Shown one piece after another: positions 50,105 to 59,674 of a stretch of DNA of 64,000 nt. The position numbers and the translations under genes were made by a program. This DNA is from Alteromonas sp. 5E99-2. Its GTDB lineage: Bacteria > Pseudomonadota > Gammaproteobacteria > Enterobacterales > Alteromonadaceae. The DNA lies in NCBI RefSeq assembly GCF_017368475.1, contig NZ_JAFNJE010000007.1, positions 62,001-126,000 on the forward strand. The letters run 5' to 3'. The notes below the pieces were generated by a model, which did no database searches, was not told where the DNA came from, and saw only the letters and a program-made list of their open reading frames with translations. Each line of letters opens with the position of its first letter. The first letter of the stretch is position 1.

Positions 50105-51031
50105 TCAAAAGCGCCATGCGATAAAACGGCTGATTTTTTGGCCTTGAGCCATGTTGATAATTTTCGATTCTGACACGCCAATCTGGCTTAACGATTTTTT
50201 CAATCTCGGTAGATGTTCGCTTTTAGAAACTAACGAGGTGAACCATATGACTTGATCTTTAAACTCTAGGCTTTCTTTTATCATTTTGTTAATAAAAGAA
50301 AATTCACCACCATCACACCAAAGCTCGTTAGATTGGCCTTTAAAATTCAATCCAACTTTCTCCTTAGAAGCTATGCTCGATTGTCTTTTATTGGCATTTT
50401 TAGACAAATTGCGGACTTTGCGTTTTGTGCCTTCGGCAGCATCTTGCGCCGATTTATGGAAGGGGGGATTACACATACAAAAATCGAACTTGTCTTCTGG
50501 TTTTACTATTCCTTTGAACAAATGGTTTTTATTACTCTGTTTTCGAATAACAACATTGGATTTTAAACACGTGTTGTTCGATGCAATTGCACTGGCTGAC
50601 TTCACAGAAACTGGGTCTATGTCAGCCCCTACAAATTTCCAATCGTAACTGCTTACGCCAATAATGGGGTAAACTAGGTTAGCTCCGGTGCCAACATCCA
50701 AGCCCTTTATCTGCTTGCCTTTAGGGATTTTTCCACCGTGATCGTGAGCCAAAAGATCCGCAATATAATGCACATAATCAGCACGTCCTGGAATTGCGGG
50801 ACACAAATAGCCTTCGGGAATATCCCAAAATGTCACACCATAATAGTGATGAAGTAACGCCGTATTTAACGCTTTTACTGCATCTGGTAACGAAAAATTA
50901 ATCGTTTTAGTGTTATCTGGTTTAGATACAATGAATTTTTTTAGTGGGGAATAACAGGCTACCAATTGAGCTAAAGGATAATGACCTACATGCGCATTTC
51001 GAGGGTGTAGCTGATTTTTTTTCGCGTTCAT
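50105..51031 (-). CDS. rlmF: 23S rRNA (adenine(1618)-N(6))-methyltransferase
   Basis: 308 residues. Start LHPRNAHVGHYPL, the GLDVGTGANLVYPIIG SAM loop, the catalytic NPPF motif (CMCNPPFHKSAQDA), ELWCDGGEFSFINKMI and the C-terminal MAQGQKISRFIAWRF all match RlmF (YbiN). Methylates A1618 of 23S rRNA. Stands alone; the gltB-like gene follows after about 230 bases. Confidence 0.96.
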   Translation of the reverse strand: MNAKKNQLHPRNAHVGHYPLAQLVACYSPLKKFIVSKPDNTKTINFSLPDAVKALNTALLHHYYGVTFWDIPEGYLCPAIPGRADYVHYIADLLAHDHGGKIPKGKQIKGLDVGTGANLVYPIIGVSSYDWKFVGADIDPVSVKSASAIASNNTCLKSNVVIRKQSNKNHLFKGIVKPEDKFDFCMCNPPFHKSAQDAAEGTKRKVRNLSKNANKRQSSIASKEKVGLNFKGQSNELWCDGGEFSFINKMIKESLEFKDQVIWFTSLVSKSEHLPRLKKSLSQIGVSESKIINMAQGQKISRFIAWRF

Positions 51032-51103
51032 ATAGTGTTAAATTCATTTCCAAGTAAAGGCTTACACCTGTTTCAATATGCTCCTTTACATATTACAGCC
51101 TTG

Positions 51104-51661
51104 TTAACCTTCAGCATACTCTGATTTTATTAACCCTAAACACTTAAGGTCGTGAAACTGCTGTTTCCAATAGCCACTTTGCCGTCGTATTCCTTCGTCG
51201 AGAAAGCCCACCTTTAACAATACTGATTCTGATGCGAGGTTTTCTGGAATTGTATCAGCTTGGATCCGATTAATAGGGCCACAAGGTAGCTCACCTAAAA
51301 ACGCGTGTTTTACTATTCGATGAACAGCTTCTGTAGCAAAGCCCTTCCCCCAATATTGAGGCAGTAAATCATAGCCTATTACCGTACTTTGCATTGCGGT
51401 GTTTCAGCTATTGAAACCGCACGTACCCATAAATTGATTCGTTTCTTTTAAACGAATCGCCCATCGAGTTCCCAATTTCTGCGTAAACCGAGCAGTAAAC
51501 AGCCCAATCAACTTTGTAGCTTGGCTCAGTTCAGTAAAAACCTCCAAATCATAGTGCTCAACCACTAACTCATTGGAAAACAATTCAAAAATGCTATTTG
51601 AATCAGCCATAGACAACTCATCGAGTACTAATCGGTTGGTTTCTAACACTGGGAATTGCAC
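51104..51661 (-). pseudogene. GNAT (RimJ/RimL-type) N-acetyltransferase interrupted by an in-frame TGA
   Basis: One frame reads through as a 186-codon GNAT gene, but codon 86 is TGA (51404-51406). The residues before it (GTCGFNS) and after it (NTAMQSTVIGYDLLPQYWGKGFATEAV) join into a normal acetyltransferase; the stop sits where relatives usually have Trp in a GFNSWN-type segment, so a single TGG-to-TGA change explains it. The acetyl-CoA loop (QYWGKGFATEA) and C-terminal region (NLASESVLLKVGF) are otherwise intact. Start GTG at 51661 with AAAGGA upstream. A fresh nonsense mutation, rare readthrough or a sequencing error are the options. Confidence 0.8.
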
Positions 51662-51663
51662 GG

Positions 51664-51693
51664 GGTGTCCTTTAATTAGGTGTCCTTTAATTC
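51664..51693. repeat. Tandem 15-base duplication covering a ribosome-binding site
   Basis: ggtgtcctttaatt occurs twice with a 15-base period, directly before the GNAT pseudogene start. On the minus strand each copy carries AAAGGACACC, so the Shine-Dalgarno element of that gene is doubled. Confidence 0.75.
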
Positions 51694-51705
51694 AATATTT
51701 TCTAA

Positions 51706-51732
51706 ACACCAGTAGGAAAAACCTACTGGTGT
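51706..51732 (-). terminator. Terminator hairpin of the secreted endonuclease gene
   Basis: ACACCAGTAGG pairs perfectly over 11 bases with CCTACTGGTGT around a 5-base A/T loop, 26 bases past the endonuclease stop codon. The T-run on the minus strand is short. Confidence 0.7.
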
Positions 51733-51757
51733 GTATAAAGCGAATGACTAAGTTGAC

Positions 51758-53386
51758 TTAGTTACCCCATATTTCAGTAACAAAATCAGGATAATCTACA
51801 AAAGGATTGCGGTTGCCTTGATGAGAAAATCCAGCGTCATTGCGGTCTAGTTCTTTTTGGCTTACAGGATCTTGAGCATGCCACTCTTTCAGCATATCTA
51901 GTACCCAATCTTCAAAGACTTGATCGCTACTACCGTCTAATACTGCATCGGCAGAGGTACTGTTATTTTCCCATCCATCAATATCGTTTTCGTAACGCGT
52001 TGCCATGTAGAAATAAGCTCGAGCTAAGTCGCCTTTAAATTCATCGATAGGTTCAAATACAGTACCGTTATAGCCTAATGAACTAGTCGCGCTACCTAAT
52101 TTAGAGCCATTCGATGAAGTGAACGTTGCTGAACCTACTTCACCATAAGGGAAACTACTGCGCTGAGAATTCACAAAGCCATCCGTTGCGAAAACGTGAT
52201 GTACATCGGTGTTCATTGGGTCTACATCACCACCGAACCAGCTTCTAGGAAACGAATGCTCACGGTTGTAACAACTGCCTTCACCAGAGAAGTTCCCACA
52301 TTGATCACTACCGGCGGCATAGGTATAACTGTCACTGCCATTAGGAGATTCAGAATAAATATCTAAAATACTGCCGTCGTTTTCGTAGTAAACATCTCTT
52401 TCGCTAGACAAATAGAATGTCCACAAATCACCGTAAGAGCGAGTCGTATGGCCATTGATAATATTGTACAACGCCGTTTTTAACGCATACCCAGTTAACC
52501 CTTCAGCACTGGTGTAATAATCTGAAAGGTTACTGGTGCCTCCAGAATTGTTATTACCTCCACCCACGCTGAAGTCTGTCGACTCAGTTGAAGCGAAACT
52601 ACCGCCACTGGCTACTATGTCACCGCTCACAGTTAAACTGTATGAGCCTGAACCAAATGAACAACAGATCCCATCACCAAAGGAATCATTAATGGTAAAG
52701 GTATAATCGCCTTCGTTTAAACAGATGTCCTCTGAATACGAAGTAAAATTCTCATAATCAGACCCTGAGAATAAAACCGCACCTTGACTATTTGTTATGG
52801 TCCAACTGGTTTCATTGCCATATCTATCAGTGAGAAGGTCAAATGAACCTGAACTACAAGTTCCTGCGCCTCCGGTGTCAGCTCCTGCGCCCGTATTGGG
52901 TTCGAAATCGTCTACATACACAAGTTCGCTGCCGTCAAACCCCGACACATCGTAAAAGCGAAGCCCTACCGCTATGCTAGACGTTTGCGACGCCGTATAG
53001 CTGTATGTAATTTGTTGCCATTCGCCGGTAATGGATGGGTCGGAATAAACTCTAAAGCCATCGACAAACAAACGCGCTCGCATACCGCCTTCAGTATGAT
53101 AGACCTGAGCGCTAAAATCGTAGGTTTCACCTGCAACAACACTGATTGTTTGACGTAAATCCGTAGATGCTTGAGAGCCAGTATTCACAGTAACAGCAGC
53201 TGAACTGTTGCCACTGAATACCACAGATGTTGATTCTGCTAGGTTAATTCCTGAGTCGATTGTGGTCCAATTATCAGGTGTAGAAGACGTCCAGTTTTCG
53301 AATTCACCATTAACAACATTGGCATTAACTGCATAACTGGTTGTCAATGCAGTGAATAAAGAACAAAGGGTTAGTGTTTTTCTCAT
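51758..53386 (-). CDS. Secreted modular endonuclease I family nuclease
   Basis: 542 residues. Signal peptide (to about ALTTSYAVNA), a CBM4/9-like beta-sandwich (about 25-165; GEFENWTSSTPDNW), a small Cys-containing domain (about 172-270; DSFGDGICCSFGSGSYSL) common in secreted marine proteins, a Gly/Asn linker and a C-terminal Endonuclease I domain (about 290-540) with CYNREHSFPRSWFGG and TDVHHVFATDG, which hold the catalytic His and metal ligands. Predicted to degrade extracellular DNA for nutrients or to loosen biofilm. Single gene with its own hairpin terminator and a 265-base upstream region. Confidence 0.88.
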   Translation of the reverse strand: MRKTLTLCSLFTALTTSYAVNANVVNGEFENWTSSTPDNWTTIDSGINLAESTSVVFSGNSSAAVTVNTGSQASTDLRQTISVVAGETYDFSAQVYHTEGGMRARLFVDGFRVYSDPSITGEWQQITYSYTASQTSSIAVGLRFYDVSGFDGSELVYVDDFEPNTGAGADTGGAGTCSSGSFDLLTDRYGNETSWTITNSQGAVLFSGSDYENFTSYSEDICLNEGDYTFTINDSFGDGICCSFGSGSYSLTVSGDIVASGGSFASTESTDFSVGGGNNNSGGTSNLSDYYTSAEGLTGYALKTALYNIINGHTTRSYGDLWTFYLSSERDVYYENDGSILDIYSESPNGSDSYTYAAGSDQCGNFSGEGSCYNREHSFPRSWFGGDVDPMNTDVHHVFATDGFVNSQRSSFPYGEVGSATFTSSNGSKLGSATSSLGYNGTVFEPIDEFKGDLARAYFYMATRYENDIDGWENNSTSADAVLDGSSDQVFEDWVLDMLKEWHAQDPVSQKELDRNDAGFSHQGNRNPFVDYPDFVTEIWGN

Positions 53387-53609
53387 TATTTTTCACTCTT
53401 TTTAATATGCATATAAAGTTATATATCAATATGCGAATAAGTGCGAAGAATCGCTACTCTCTCTATGTCTACCATAGAATGATTACAAAATATTGAATCA
53501 ACATGGAATAAAACACCTAGCTCATTCGTTAATAGTCGTAATAGCCGGAAATGACATCGGTGATGTGAATGATATGAGAATGAAAAGGGCGAGCAAAGCA
53601 ACAGAACAA

Positions 53610-53627
53610 GCCTTGAATAATCAAGGC
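53610..53627 (-). terminator. Terminator-like hairpin after the TonB_C-domain gene
   Basis: GCCTTGA, 4-base loop, TCAAGGC; a perfect 7-bp stem 25 bases beyond the stop of the gene at 53652-54695, followed on the minus strand by TTGTTCTGTTG. The rest of 53387-53651 holds no convincing gene and should contain the endonuclease promoter. Confidence 0.55.
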
Positions 53628-53651
53628 CTTCTTTCTATGCTAATGCCATCG

Positions 53652-54695
53652 TTATAACCAAACGTTGAAACGGTTATTACCCGTTTCTTTTAAACGAATT
53701 GATGTACCGGGTTCGCCTTGGATTGCTAAATTACACTTACCTAGGTCGTTGCTGACTTGAACTGTCTCGAAATTATTCGCAAGTATATCTATGTACCCAT
53801 TTTGACAGTACAAACCGGCGGCGGTAAGTTCACCTTCTACCACAGCAACATCCAGCTGATCTCGATTTAGCGTATGTCGCCATGTTTTTCTCTGGTTCAA
53901 CACCGCATCCACAGTAATCTCTTTACTGTCATCGACCATACGGAAAAGCTCTGCAACTACGTTGTCTTTCGACTCATCAGACAATTTCACCTTTTCAATG
54001 TTTTCCATTCGAAAAAAAGTGTCACGGGCATCAGAAAACTGTTTTTTGTGAACTTGATACTTCATCAAGTTATCTATGGTCATTTTGGCTAAATCCCTTG
54101 GCAACTTTGAAAGTAAGTTATTCGCCTCTAACAAACTCGCCTCGTATTCACCCCAATCTTGCGTACCGTAGTAGTAGAGGCTATGTAACCAAGCCGATAA
54201 AGCGCGCTCGGTTGTATTTTTCATGTGCCGCGATGTCATTTGATCTAGCTCAATACGGGCCTCGTCCAACTTGCCATCAATAATAAGCGCCTTTGCGGCT
54301 TCAAAGCGTTTACCGAAAAGTGTGTTGAATCCATCATTAGAATTTGCACTGGTTGCAACGCTGAAATCAACCAATAAAGTAGAAGAAGAAGACACGGTCT
54401 CATCACCCAACTTAGCCGGGGAATAATTAATGCCTTTTAAGTATTGTTCACTTTTAAAAACATAATCATCTTCTGAAGCTTCAATAATAACGTTATCAAT
54501 TTTACCGTTTTTGTTAACAACAAAATCGATATACGCCCAGCCTTCATTTCTAGAAGGATTGGCTCTTTGACTCTTCGGGCCGTATTGATTGTCATCTTCC
54601 ATTTTTGCAGGTGAAAACACAGGCTCAGAACTAAACGAAGGGAAAGTTAGTGAAGTGAGTAATAAGTAACTAATACATACGAATATATGTTTCAT
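53652..54695 (-). CDS. Periplasmic protein with TonB_C-like domain and helical repeat region
   Basis: 347 residues with a signal peptide (ending near FPSFSSEP). Residues about 40-110 look like a TonB C-terminal domain (WAYIDFVVNKNGKIDNVIIEASED, then YSPAKLGDETV), but there is no N-terminal anchor or proline-rich spanner, so it cannot act as an energy transducer by itself. Residues 130-250 are TPR-like helices; the C-terminal 80 residues form a small beta domain with two cysteines (YCQNGYIDI, LGKCNLAI). Function not known; similar proteins are common in Alteromonadales. Confidence 0.65.
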   Translation of the reverse strand: MKHIFVCISYLLLTSLTFPSFSSEPVFSPAKMEDDNQYGPKSQRANPSRNEGWAYIDFVVNKNGKIDNVIIEASEDDYVFKSEQYLKGINYSPAKLGDETVSSSSTLLVDFSVATSANSNDGFNTLFGKRFEAAKALIIDGKLDEARIELDQMTSRHMKNTTERALSAWLHSLYYYGTQDWGEYEASLLEANNLLSKLPRDLAKMTIDNLMKYQVHKKQFSDARDTFFRMENIEKVKLSDESKDNVVAELFRMVDDSKEITVDAVLNQRKTWRHTLNRDQLDVAVVEGELTAAGLYCQNGYIDILANNFETVQVSNDLGKCNLAIQGEPGTSIRLKETGNNRFNVWL

Positions 54696-54765
54696 GAAAT
54701 ATCCTTATTGCAAATCATCATAATTAATGTCGTCGTTTAATTAAAATATACCACTTACCATCAAC

Positions 54766-54806
54766 ATTAAAGTAAAAGCCTCACTTAAAACGTCACTAAA
54801 GTGAGG
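54766..54806 (-). terminator. Rho-independent terminator of the chemoreceptor gene
   Basis: On the minus strand CCTCACTT, 12-base loop, AAGTGAGG (54779-54806) is followed by CTTTTACTTT. The stem begins about 33 bases after the chemoreceptor stop codon. Confidence 0.8.
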
Positions 54807-54839
54807 TTCCTCCTTTCTAGACTCAACACTCCTTCCGTA

Positions 54840-56537
54840 TTAAAGCTTAAATTGACTAACAATTTTCTCTAGTTCATTTGCTTTAACACTTAGCGTTTCA
54901 GATGTCAGATTATTTTGCTGAGCGATTTCTTTCAAACCGAAGGTTTCTGTAGATATATCTTCTATACGCTTACCTATATCTTCGCCCACTTCATTTTGTT
55001 CTGCTGCGGCGCTCGCAATCTGAGAATTCATATCAGTTATTACTGCTACTGATTCTGCTATATCATTAAGCGCACTTAAGGATTCAGAGACACTTGATTC
55101 TGCATTAGCACTACTGGACATACTCAATTGCATAGCTTCTACTGCCGACTTAGAGCCATTTTGCAATTTAACTATCATTTGTTGAATTTCTTCTGTGCTT
55201 CCTTGGGTTTTACTAGCCAAGTTTCTCACTTCATCTGCAACAACTGCAAAGCCTCTGCCTTGCTCTCCTGCTCTCGCAGCTTCTATTGCGGCATTCAGCG
55301 CAAGTAAGTTGGTTTGTTCAGCTATGCTCTCAATTACTTGTAAAATAGCGCTAATGTTCTGAACGTCATCTCCCACCCCTTTAACAACGTCGTTCGCTTT
55401 ATTAATTTCTACAATGAGTTCGCTCATTTCTACGCTGCTTTTTTTAACTTTATCCAGTGCAGTCATGCCATGACTGTTCGCAGATTGTGCTGCATCTGCT
55501 GCACTTTTTGCGTTACTTAATACCTCGTTGGACGACGACACCATTTCATTAGAGGCAGAGGCAACTAGCTCAATGGCTGACTGTTGCTGGGTACTGACCG
55601 ATTTAATATTTTCAGCCTGTTTTACCAATAGATTAGTTTCTTCATCCACGTCCACAGAAACCTTGTACACGGCTGATATGTTTCCGTGTAAGGAAGATAA
55701 TAACCTATTTAGGTTCTCCGCCAATTGGCCCGTTTCAAACTTATCTTGAACTGGAACTCGTTTGGTTAAATCACCATTTCCTTCACTAAGAAGACGAATA
55801 GAATCAGATACGGAACTGAGTGGGGTTAAAATGGACTTAACAATAATAACGCTCAGCATAATCATTAGGATAATGAGCGCAATAGACAATACTATAATCG
55901 TGGTTATTAGCTTTACACTTACTTCAGTTACGTGCTTTTCAAATACTTGTGCTTCAGTTTCAATGCTATCAATATAGACACCAACACCTATCATTAAATC
56001 CCATTTTTCTAGGAAGATTGCGTACGATAATTTAGGATAGGCCGTTTCTTCATTTGGACGCGGGAAGTGATAAGTTACAAAATTATCGCCACTACCCAAT
56101 TTATTTTCCTTACCGGCTCTAACCAGCTCATTGACAAGATAAACGCCATTGGCATCTTGTAAATTTTTATAACTTTTGCCCACTCCATCTGTTGTGCCTG
56201 TACCAAGAAAAACTCTTACCGAATCACTATCATAACCGAAAATATATCCTTCTTTACTAAACCTCATACGCTGAAGTAACTTTACACCTTCCTCTCGCGG
56301 AGCCCCAGATTCATACAAAGGTTTAATCGTGTTATATGCAATATCGATCGCATTCTTCAGTTCTGCTTTTTTTGCATCAGTAAGTAGCGTTGTTGCAGAT
56401 TCCGTTTCGGTTTTCACCAAGGTGTTCAATTGAACATAAATAATTGAAAGTAAAGATAAGCACGTAATAATAAGGGGAAATAATGAAACTATAAATAGTC
56501 TCTTTCGAATAGAAAATTTACTGAAAAACGTACTCAT
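54840..56537 (-). CDS. Methyl-accepting chemotaxis protein with single Cache domain
   Basis: 565 residues. Transmembrane helix 1 (about 13-34), a periplasmic sCache_2 sensor ([16 protein letters not shown], then [25 protein letters not shown]), transmembrane helix 2 (about 205-230), HAMP, and a cytoplasmic signalling domain with the hairpin tip [35 protein letters not shown]. It lacks a C-terminal NWETF-type tether. sCache_2 receptors often sense small organic acids; the ligand here cannot be read. Expressed alone with its own terminator. Confidence 0.93.
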   Translation of the reverse strand: MSTFFSKFSIRKRLFIVSLFPLIITCLSLLSIIYVQLNTLVKTETESATTLLTDAKKAELKNAIDIAYNTIKPLYESGAPREEGVKLLQRMRFSKEGYIFGYDSDSVRVFLGTGTTDGVGKSYKNLQDANGVYLVNELVRAGKENKLGSGDNFVTYHFPRPNEETAYPKLSYAIFLEKWDLMIGVGVYIDSIETEAQVFEKHVTEVSVKLITTIIVLSIALIILMIMLSVIIVKSILTPLSSVSDSIRLLSEGNGDLTKRVPVQDKFETGQLAENLNRLLSSLHGNISAVYKVSVDVDEETNLLVKQAENIKSVSTQQQSAIELVASASNEMVSSSNEVLSNAKSAADAAQSANSHGMTALDKVKKSSVEMSELIVEINKANDVVKGVGDDVQNISAILQVIESIAEQTNLLALNAAIEAARAGEQGRGFAVVADEVRNLASKTQGSTEEIQQMIVKLQNGSKSAVEAMQLSMSSSANAESSVSESLSALNDIAESVAVITDMNSQIASAAAEQNEVGEDIGKRIEDISTETFGLKEIAQQNNLTSETLSVKANELEKIVSQFKL

Positions 56538-56845
56538 ACACAGAACCTTATATAATTTAATTTAAAATATAGTAGATGGATTCTGGAATATCGAATTATG
56601 TAATTAGTTTTTTAATCATTTAATTAATAAAGTGTAGTTTTTTGCTCAACCAAAAGCCATTACATCAAAAACTATTTTAGGCGCCGCTATTCCTATTCCT
56701 GTTATAGAGCCTAGCACTCACCACTTATCCCAACTAGCCACCTATTATCACTTATTCAACTTTTTCAACAAGTTAGAATGGAATACGACATTAGGAAACG
56801 GCTATGGTTTAGCACCATTCGATAAATTTAAATGACATTACCAAA
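56538..56845. other. 308-base intergenic region between divergent chemoreceptor and acyltransferase genes
   Basis: AT-rich, no ORF of note on either strand, no clear hairpin or repeat. It must contain the two divergent promoters; none matches the consensus well enough to call. Confidence 0.6.
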
Positions 56846-58099
56846 ATGAAACCAGTCCTCGATTTTGTAAATCAAGCTGAACTCCCACCCCGTTTATTCT
56901 TTCTTGATTGGTTGCGTGTAGCTGCCATCGCTGTACTTGTTCTCTATCATACCGCCATGGTGTACGTACCCGAGTGGGGCTTTCACTACAAAGTTCCTAT
57001 TGAGGCTGATTGGCTAAAGTCAGTCACGCTTTTAACTTCACCGTGGCGTATGGGGTTGTTATGGCTTATCTCTGGAGTTGCTTTTTCTTACATGTGCTTA
57101 AGTAAAAGTTTAATTTTATTGGCACAAAAAAGAAGTAACCAATTACTACTACCATTACTCATAGGCATCTTTTTTGTTGTTCCAATACAGTTATTTGTGC
57201 AAATGAAACAAGGAGGTGATATGCCTCTTAATTTCTTAGGTTTCGTTCACGCTTTTTATTTTGAGCCTAAAAACTATTTTGATAGTTACAGCTCGGGAAT
57301 ATGGCCGAGATTTGATGTAAATCATTTGTGGTTTATACGCTCGCTATGGCGCTTTAGTATGCTCGCCCTTATTTTTTATCCTTTAATAAGACTAGGTAAA
57401 CTGACCTTTTTCATAAAAGGCGTCAGTTCTAACCTTTTTTATTTAGTGCTTGTTTTTGCTGTACCAATAATGCTTATTCAAGTTTATGTTGAAGGGGAAG
57501 CTGTTCGCGAATGGTACGGCTTTACCTTATTTTTATTGGGCTTTTTATTGGGCAATCAAAATCAGTTTTATGACACTCTCGCGAAGCATAAGTTGATGCT
57601 CAGCGGCATTGCGATTTTTGTAATGCTCGGTTTGCAACTTGGCTTCATCTTTATATGGCAAGCCAACTTACATGAACAAAGCCCTTCGCTAAATGTGTTA
57701 ATTGAGAGCATTTACACCGCAAATAAACTGTTCCCTTTACTAATGATAATGGCATTAGCTTATCACTACTTAAACAAACCCAATTCAGCAATAAAGCGGT
57801 TAAATGACTATGTGTACCCATTGTATATAGTCCATCAAACTGTAATTGTGGCGTTGGCATATATTATTGCAACCAATCAGCTAATGGTCTCAACTGAGCC
57901 AGAAAATCAATTTCTGTTAAATTTACTATTAAGTCCTTTGGTTTGCCTTATCCTGGTGATAATTATTAGTAAGTTCAATCTATTGCGGGTACTGTTTGGA
58001 ATGCGTTTACCTGTTAGTGATTCCGTATACAGCAGTAAAAAAATGAGGGGGATTATCTTTGTTATATGCATACCTATCATTTGGCAGCTTGTGGTTTAA
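56846..58099 (+). CDS. Acyltransferase-3 family membrane protein (OpgC-like)
   Basis: 417 residues, about ten transmembrane helices. The N-terminal signature FFLDWLRVAAIAVLVLYHTAMVY contains the conserved Arg and the catalytic-candidate His of acyltransferase-3 proteins, followed by WRMGLLWLISGVAFSY. Such proteins add acetyl or succinyl groups to glycans on the periplasmic side; OpgC, which succinylates osmoregulated periplasmic glucans, has a similar look. No partner glycan genes are nearby, so the substrate is unknown. No clear ribosome-binding site precedes the ATG. Confidence 0.85.
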   Translation: MKPVLDFVNQAELPPRLFFLDWLRVAAIAVLVLYHTAMVYVPEWGFHYKVPIEADWLKSVTLLTSPWRMGLLWLISGVAFSYMCLSKSLILLAQKRSNQLLLPLLIGIFFVVPIQLFVQMKQGGDMPLNFLGFVHAFYFEPKNYFDSYSSGIWPRFDVNHLWFIRSLWRFSMLALIFYPLIRLGKLTFFIKGVSSNLFYLVLVFAVPIMLIQVYVEGEAVREWYGFTLFLLGFLLGNQNQFYDTLAKHKLMLSGIAIFVMLGLQLGFIFIWQANLHEQSPSLNVLIESIYTANKLFPLLMIMALAYHYLNKPNSAIKRLNDYVYPLYIVHQTVIVALAYIIATNQLMVSTEPENQFLLNLLLSPLVCLILVIIISKFNLLRVLFGMRLPVSDSVYSSKKMRGIIFVICIPIIWQLVV

Positions 58100-58224
58100 G
58101 TTTGGCTAACAGAAGCAAACTTTTCAATTTACTCTTTCTTCTATAACGAAACGTATTCATATGTTCTAATTTGAAACCTTCAGCACAGGAGTGTTCTATT
58201 TAATATTTAACTTAAGGTCGGAAA

Positions 58225-58824
58225 GTGACAACCAATGCAATCCAAACCAACGATGTTTCGGCTGTATTAGCTAATGTCAGAGCATGTGAACTGTGTACTA
58301 ATTTGCCTCTTGGCCCTAACCCTATTGTTCAACTAAACCATAACGCCAAAATACTCATTGCAGGCCAAGCTCCTGGGCGAATAACCCATCAAAAAGGTAT
58401 TCCATTTGACGACCCATCAGGTGAACGATTGCGAGATTGGATGGGGATCGATCGCAATACATTCTACAACGATACCAATATTGCTATTTTACCTATGGCT
58501 TTTTGCTACCCCGGAACCGGTAAAAGCGGCGACCTACCACCACCGAAAATATGTGCTCAACATTGGCGAGAGCAGGTGTTAACTCTGCTGCCGAACATCG
58601 AACTCACACTAGTCATCGGGCAATATGCACTGGATTGGCATTTAGGTAATCAACGCAGCAGAACGCTTACCGAAACAGTCAAACAATGGCAGAACCATTG
58701 GCCTACTGTTTTACCTCTGCCACACCCTAGCCCTCGCAATAATTACTGGTTCAAGCAAAACCCATGGTTCCCAGAGGACGTGCTGCCCGCACTGAAAAAG
58801 CGGGTAAAGATGCTTATTTGTTAA
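58225..58824 (+). CDS. Uracil-DNA glycosylase superfamily protein
   Basis: 199 residues. Motif 1 of the UDG fold reads GQAPGRITHQKGIPF with DDPSGERLRDWMG after it (the family 4-like GEAPG...F..SG pattern), and motif 2 reads HPSPRNNYWF. A CELC pair at 21-24 could be half of an Fe-S site, but the full four-cysteine set of family 4 enzymes is not obvious. Likely a DNA repair enzyme or a relative lacking activity; in many Proteobacteria it is annotated simply as a UDG family protein. Start is GTG at 58225 with AAGG upstream. Confidence 0.82.
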   Translation: MTTNAIQTNDVSAVLANVRACELCTNLPLGPNPIVQLNHNAKILIAGQAPGRITHQKGIPFDDPSGERLRDWMGIDRNTFYNDTNIAILPMAFCYPGTGKSGDLPPPKICAQHWREQVLTLLPNIELTLVIGQYALDWHLGNQRSRTLTETVKQWQNHWPTVLPLPHPSPRNNYWFKQNPWFPEDVLPALKKRVKMLIC

Positions 58825-58841
58825 TATCTACAAAGGTAATT

Positions 58842-59115
58842 TTAAGCGTTCACCACCGTCACTTGGGCTTTGCCAATACGTGTGTCAGTGTTGCTCAGGT
58901 TGTATTTGAATGGCCAGATACTGAGTCTTCCTCGGCACGAGTGCATTCATCTCACTGAGCAAACGCACCTCTATATGAGGGCCGGAGGCACTGGCAGGGA
59001 ACAATTGACCATCGCTAGGCTGGTAAACATCAAGCACAGTATTAGCGCTAAATTGATTGAAAACCTGAGCATAAAAACCAATTATTCCTTTGAAATTAGA
59101 TCCAGCATGAACTTT
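58842..59115 (-). pseudogene. Degraded 3' tail of an unrecognised gene
   Basis: On the minus strand 76 codons are open without a start (about 59115 to 58885) and look protein-like (FYAQVFNQFSANTVLDVYQ, then FPASASGPHIEVRLLSE). The frame hits TGA, but shifting by one base at about 58903-58906 continues as YNLSNTDTRIGKAQVTVVNA and a TAA at 58842. One extra A in an A-run would explain this. So this appears to be a 5'-truncated and frameshifted remnant. Its family is not recognised. The plus-strand frames across the same stretch look random. Confidence 0.45.
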
Positions 59116-59131
59116 TCACGTATTAATCACC

Positions 59132-59542
59132 ATGAAAAGTATCTTAAAATCATTTATTTTTATCGTATTTATGGCTTTCGGTTTGAACGCTGCAACCCAT
59201 AACTTCACGCCCTACAATTGGCAGTATCGACTAGTGCTTGTCAACCTGACATCCGAACCCAATTCAGTAAGGGTTATACGACAGATAAAAGCAAAAAGAA
59301 CACAACTCATAGAACGGAAGCTTCTGGTATTTGTATTAATGGGTGACAAAGTGAGCGTGTACCCTGAAGGCAAACTCGAAAATACGCTGACACATAAGGC
59401 TATTTCCGCTCGTCTCAACGATAACAAGGTATTGTTGATTGGTCTTGATGGGCAAGATAAGCACAATTACCAAAACCTTATCTTGGCGGACGTGTTTCGC
59501 GATATAGACACTATGCCGATGCGAATGGCTGAGCTGAATTAG
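59132..59542 (+). CDS. DUF4174 domain protein, exported
   Basis: 136 residues with a signal peptide (FIFIVFMAFGLNAA). Typical DUF4174 features: YNWQYRLVLVNL near the start, a peroxiredoxin-like central strand, VLLIGLDGQDKHNYQNL and the C-terminal IDTMPMRMAEL. The domain resembles thioredoxin-like folds but has no CxxC. Function unknown. It is a single gene and converges on the downstream nuclease gene. Confidence 0.82.
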   Translation: MKSILKSFIFIVFMAFGLNAATHNFTPYNWQYRLVLVNLTSEPNSVRVIRQIKAKRTQLIERKLLVFVLMGDKVSVYPEGKLENTLTHKAISARLNDNKVLLIGLDGQDKHNYQNLILADVFRDIDTMPMRMAELN

Positions 59543-59674
59543 ATCAGTTTTTCATATCTGTCATAAGAACATCAAAATGTAAAATTAGAGGGTATTTCTC
59601 TGTTACTATTATCTTATATTAACACTTTTGTTAATCGACAAGATATATCGCCATATATGCCGTTAGATTATCTG

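Noticed and set aside
53419-53601. 60-codon minus-strand frame between the endonuclease and the TonB_C-domain gene
   Set aside because: His/Ser/Cys-rich low-quality translation, no ribosome-binding site; the region fits a promoter and terminator better.
58764-59202. Two plus-strand frames after the UDG-family gene
   Set aside because: They overlap the ends of real genes, look random in composition, and the minus strand of the same stretch reads as a better protein remnant.
59212-59466. 84-codon minus-strand frame inside the DUF4174 gene
   Set aside because: The plus-strand frame has a signal peptide and matches DUF4174; the minus frame is its shadow.
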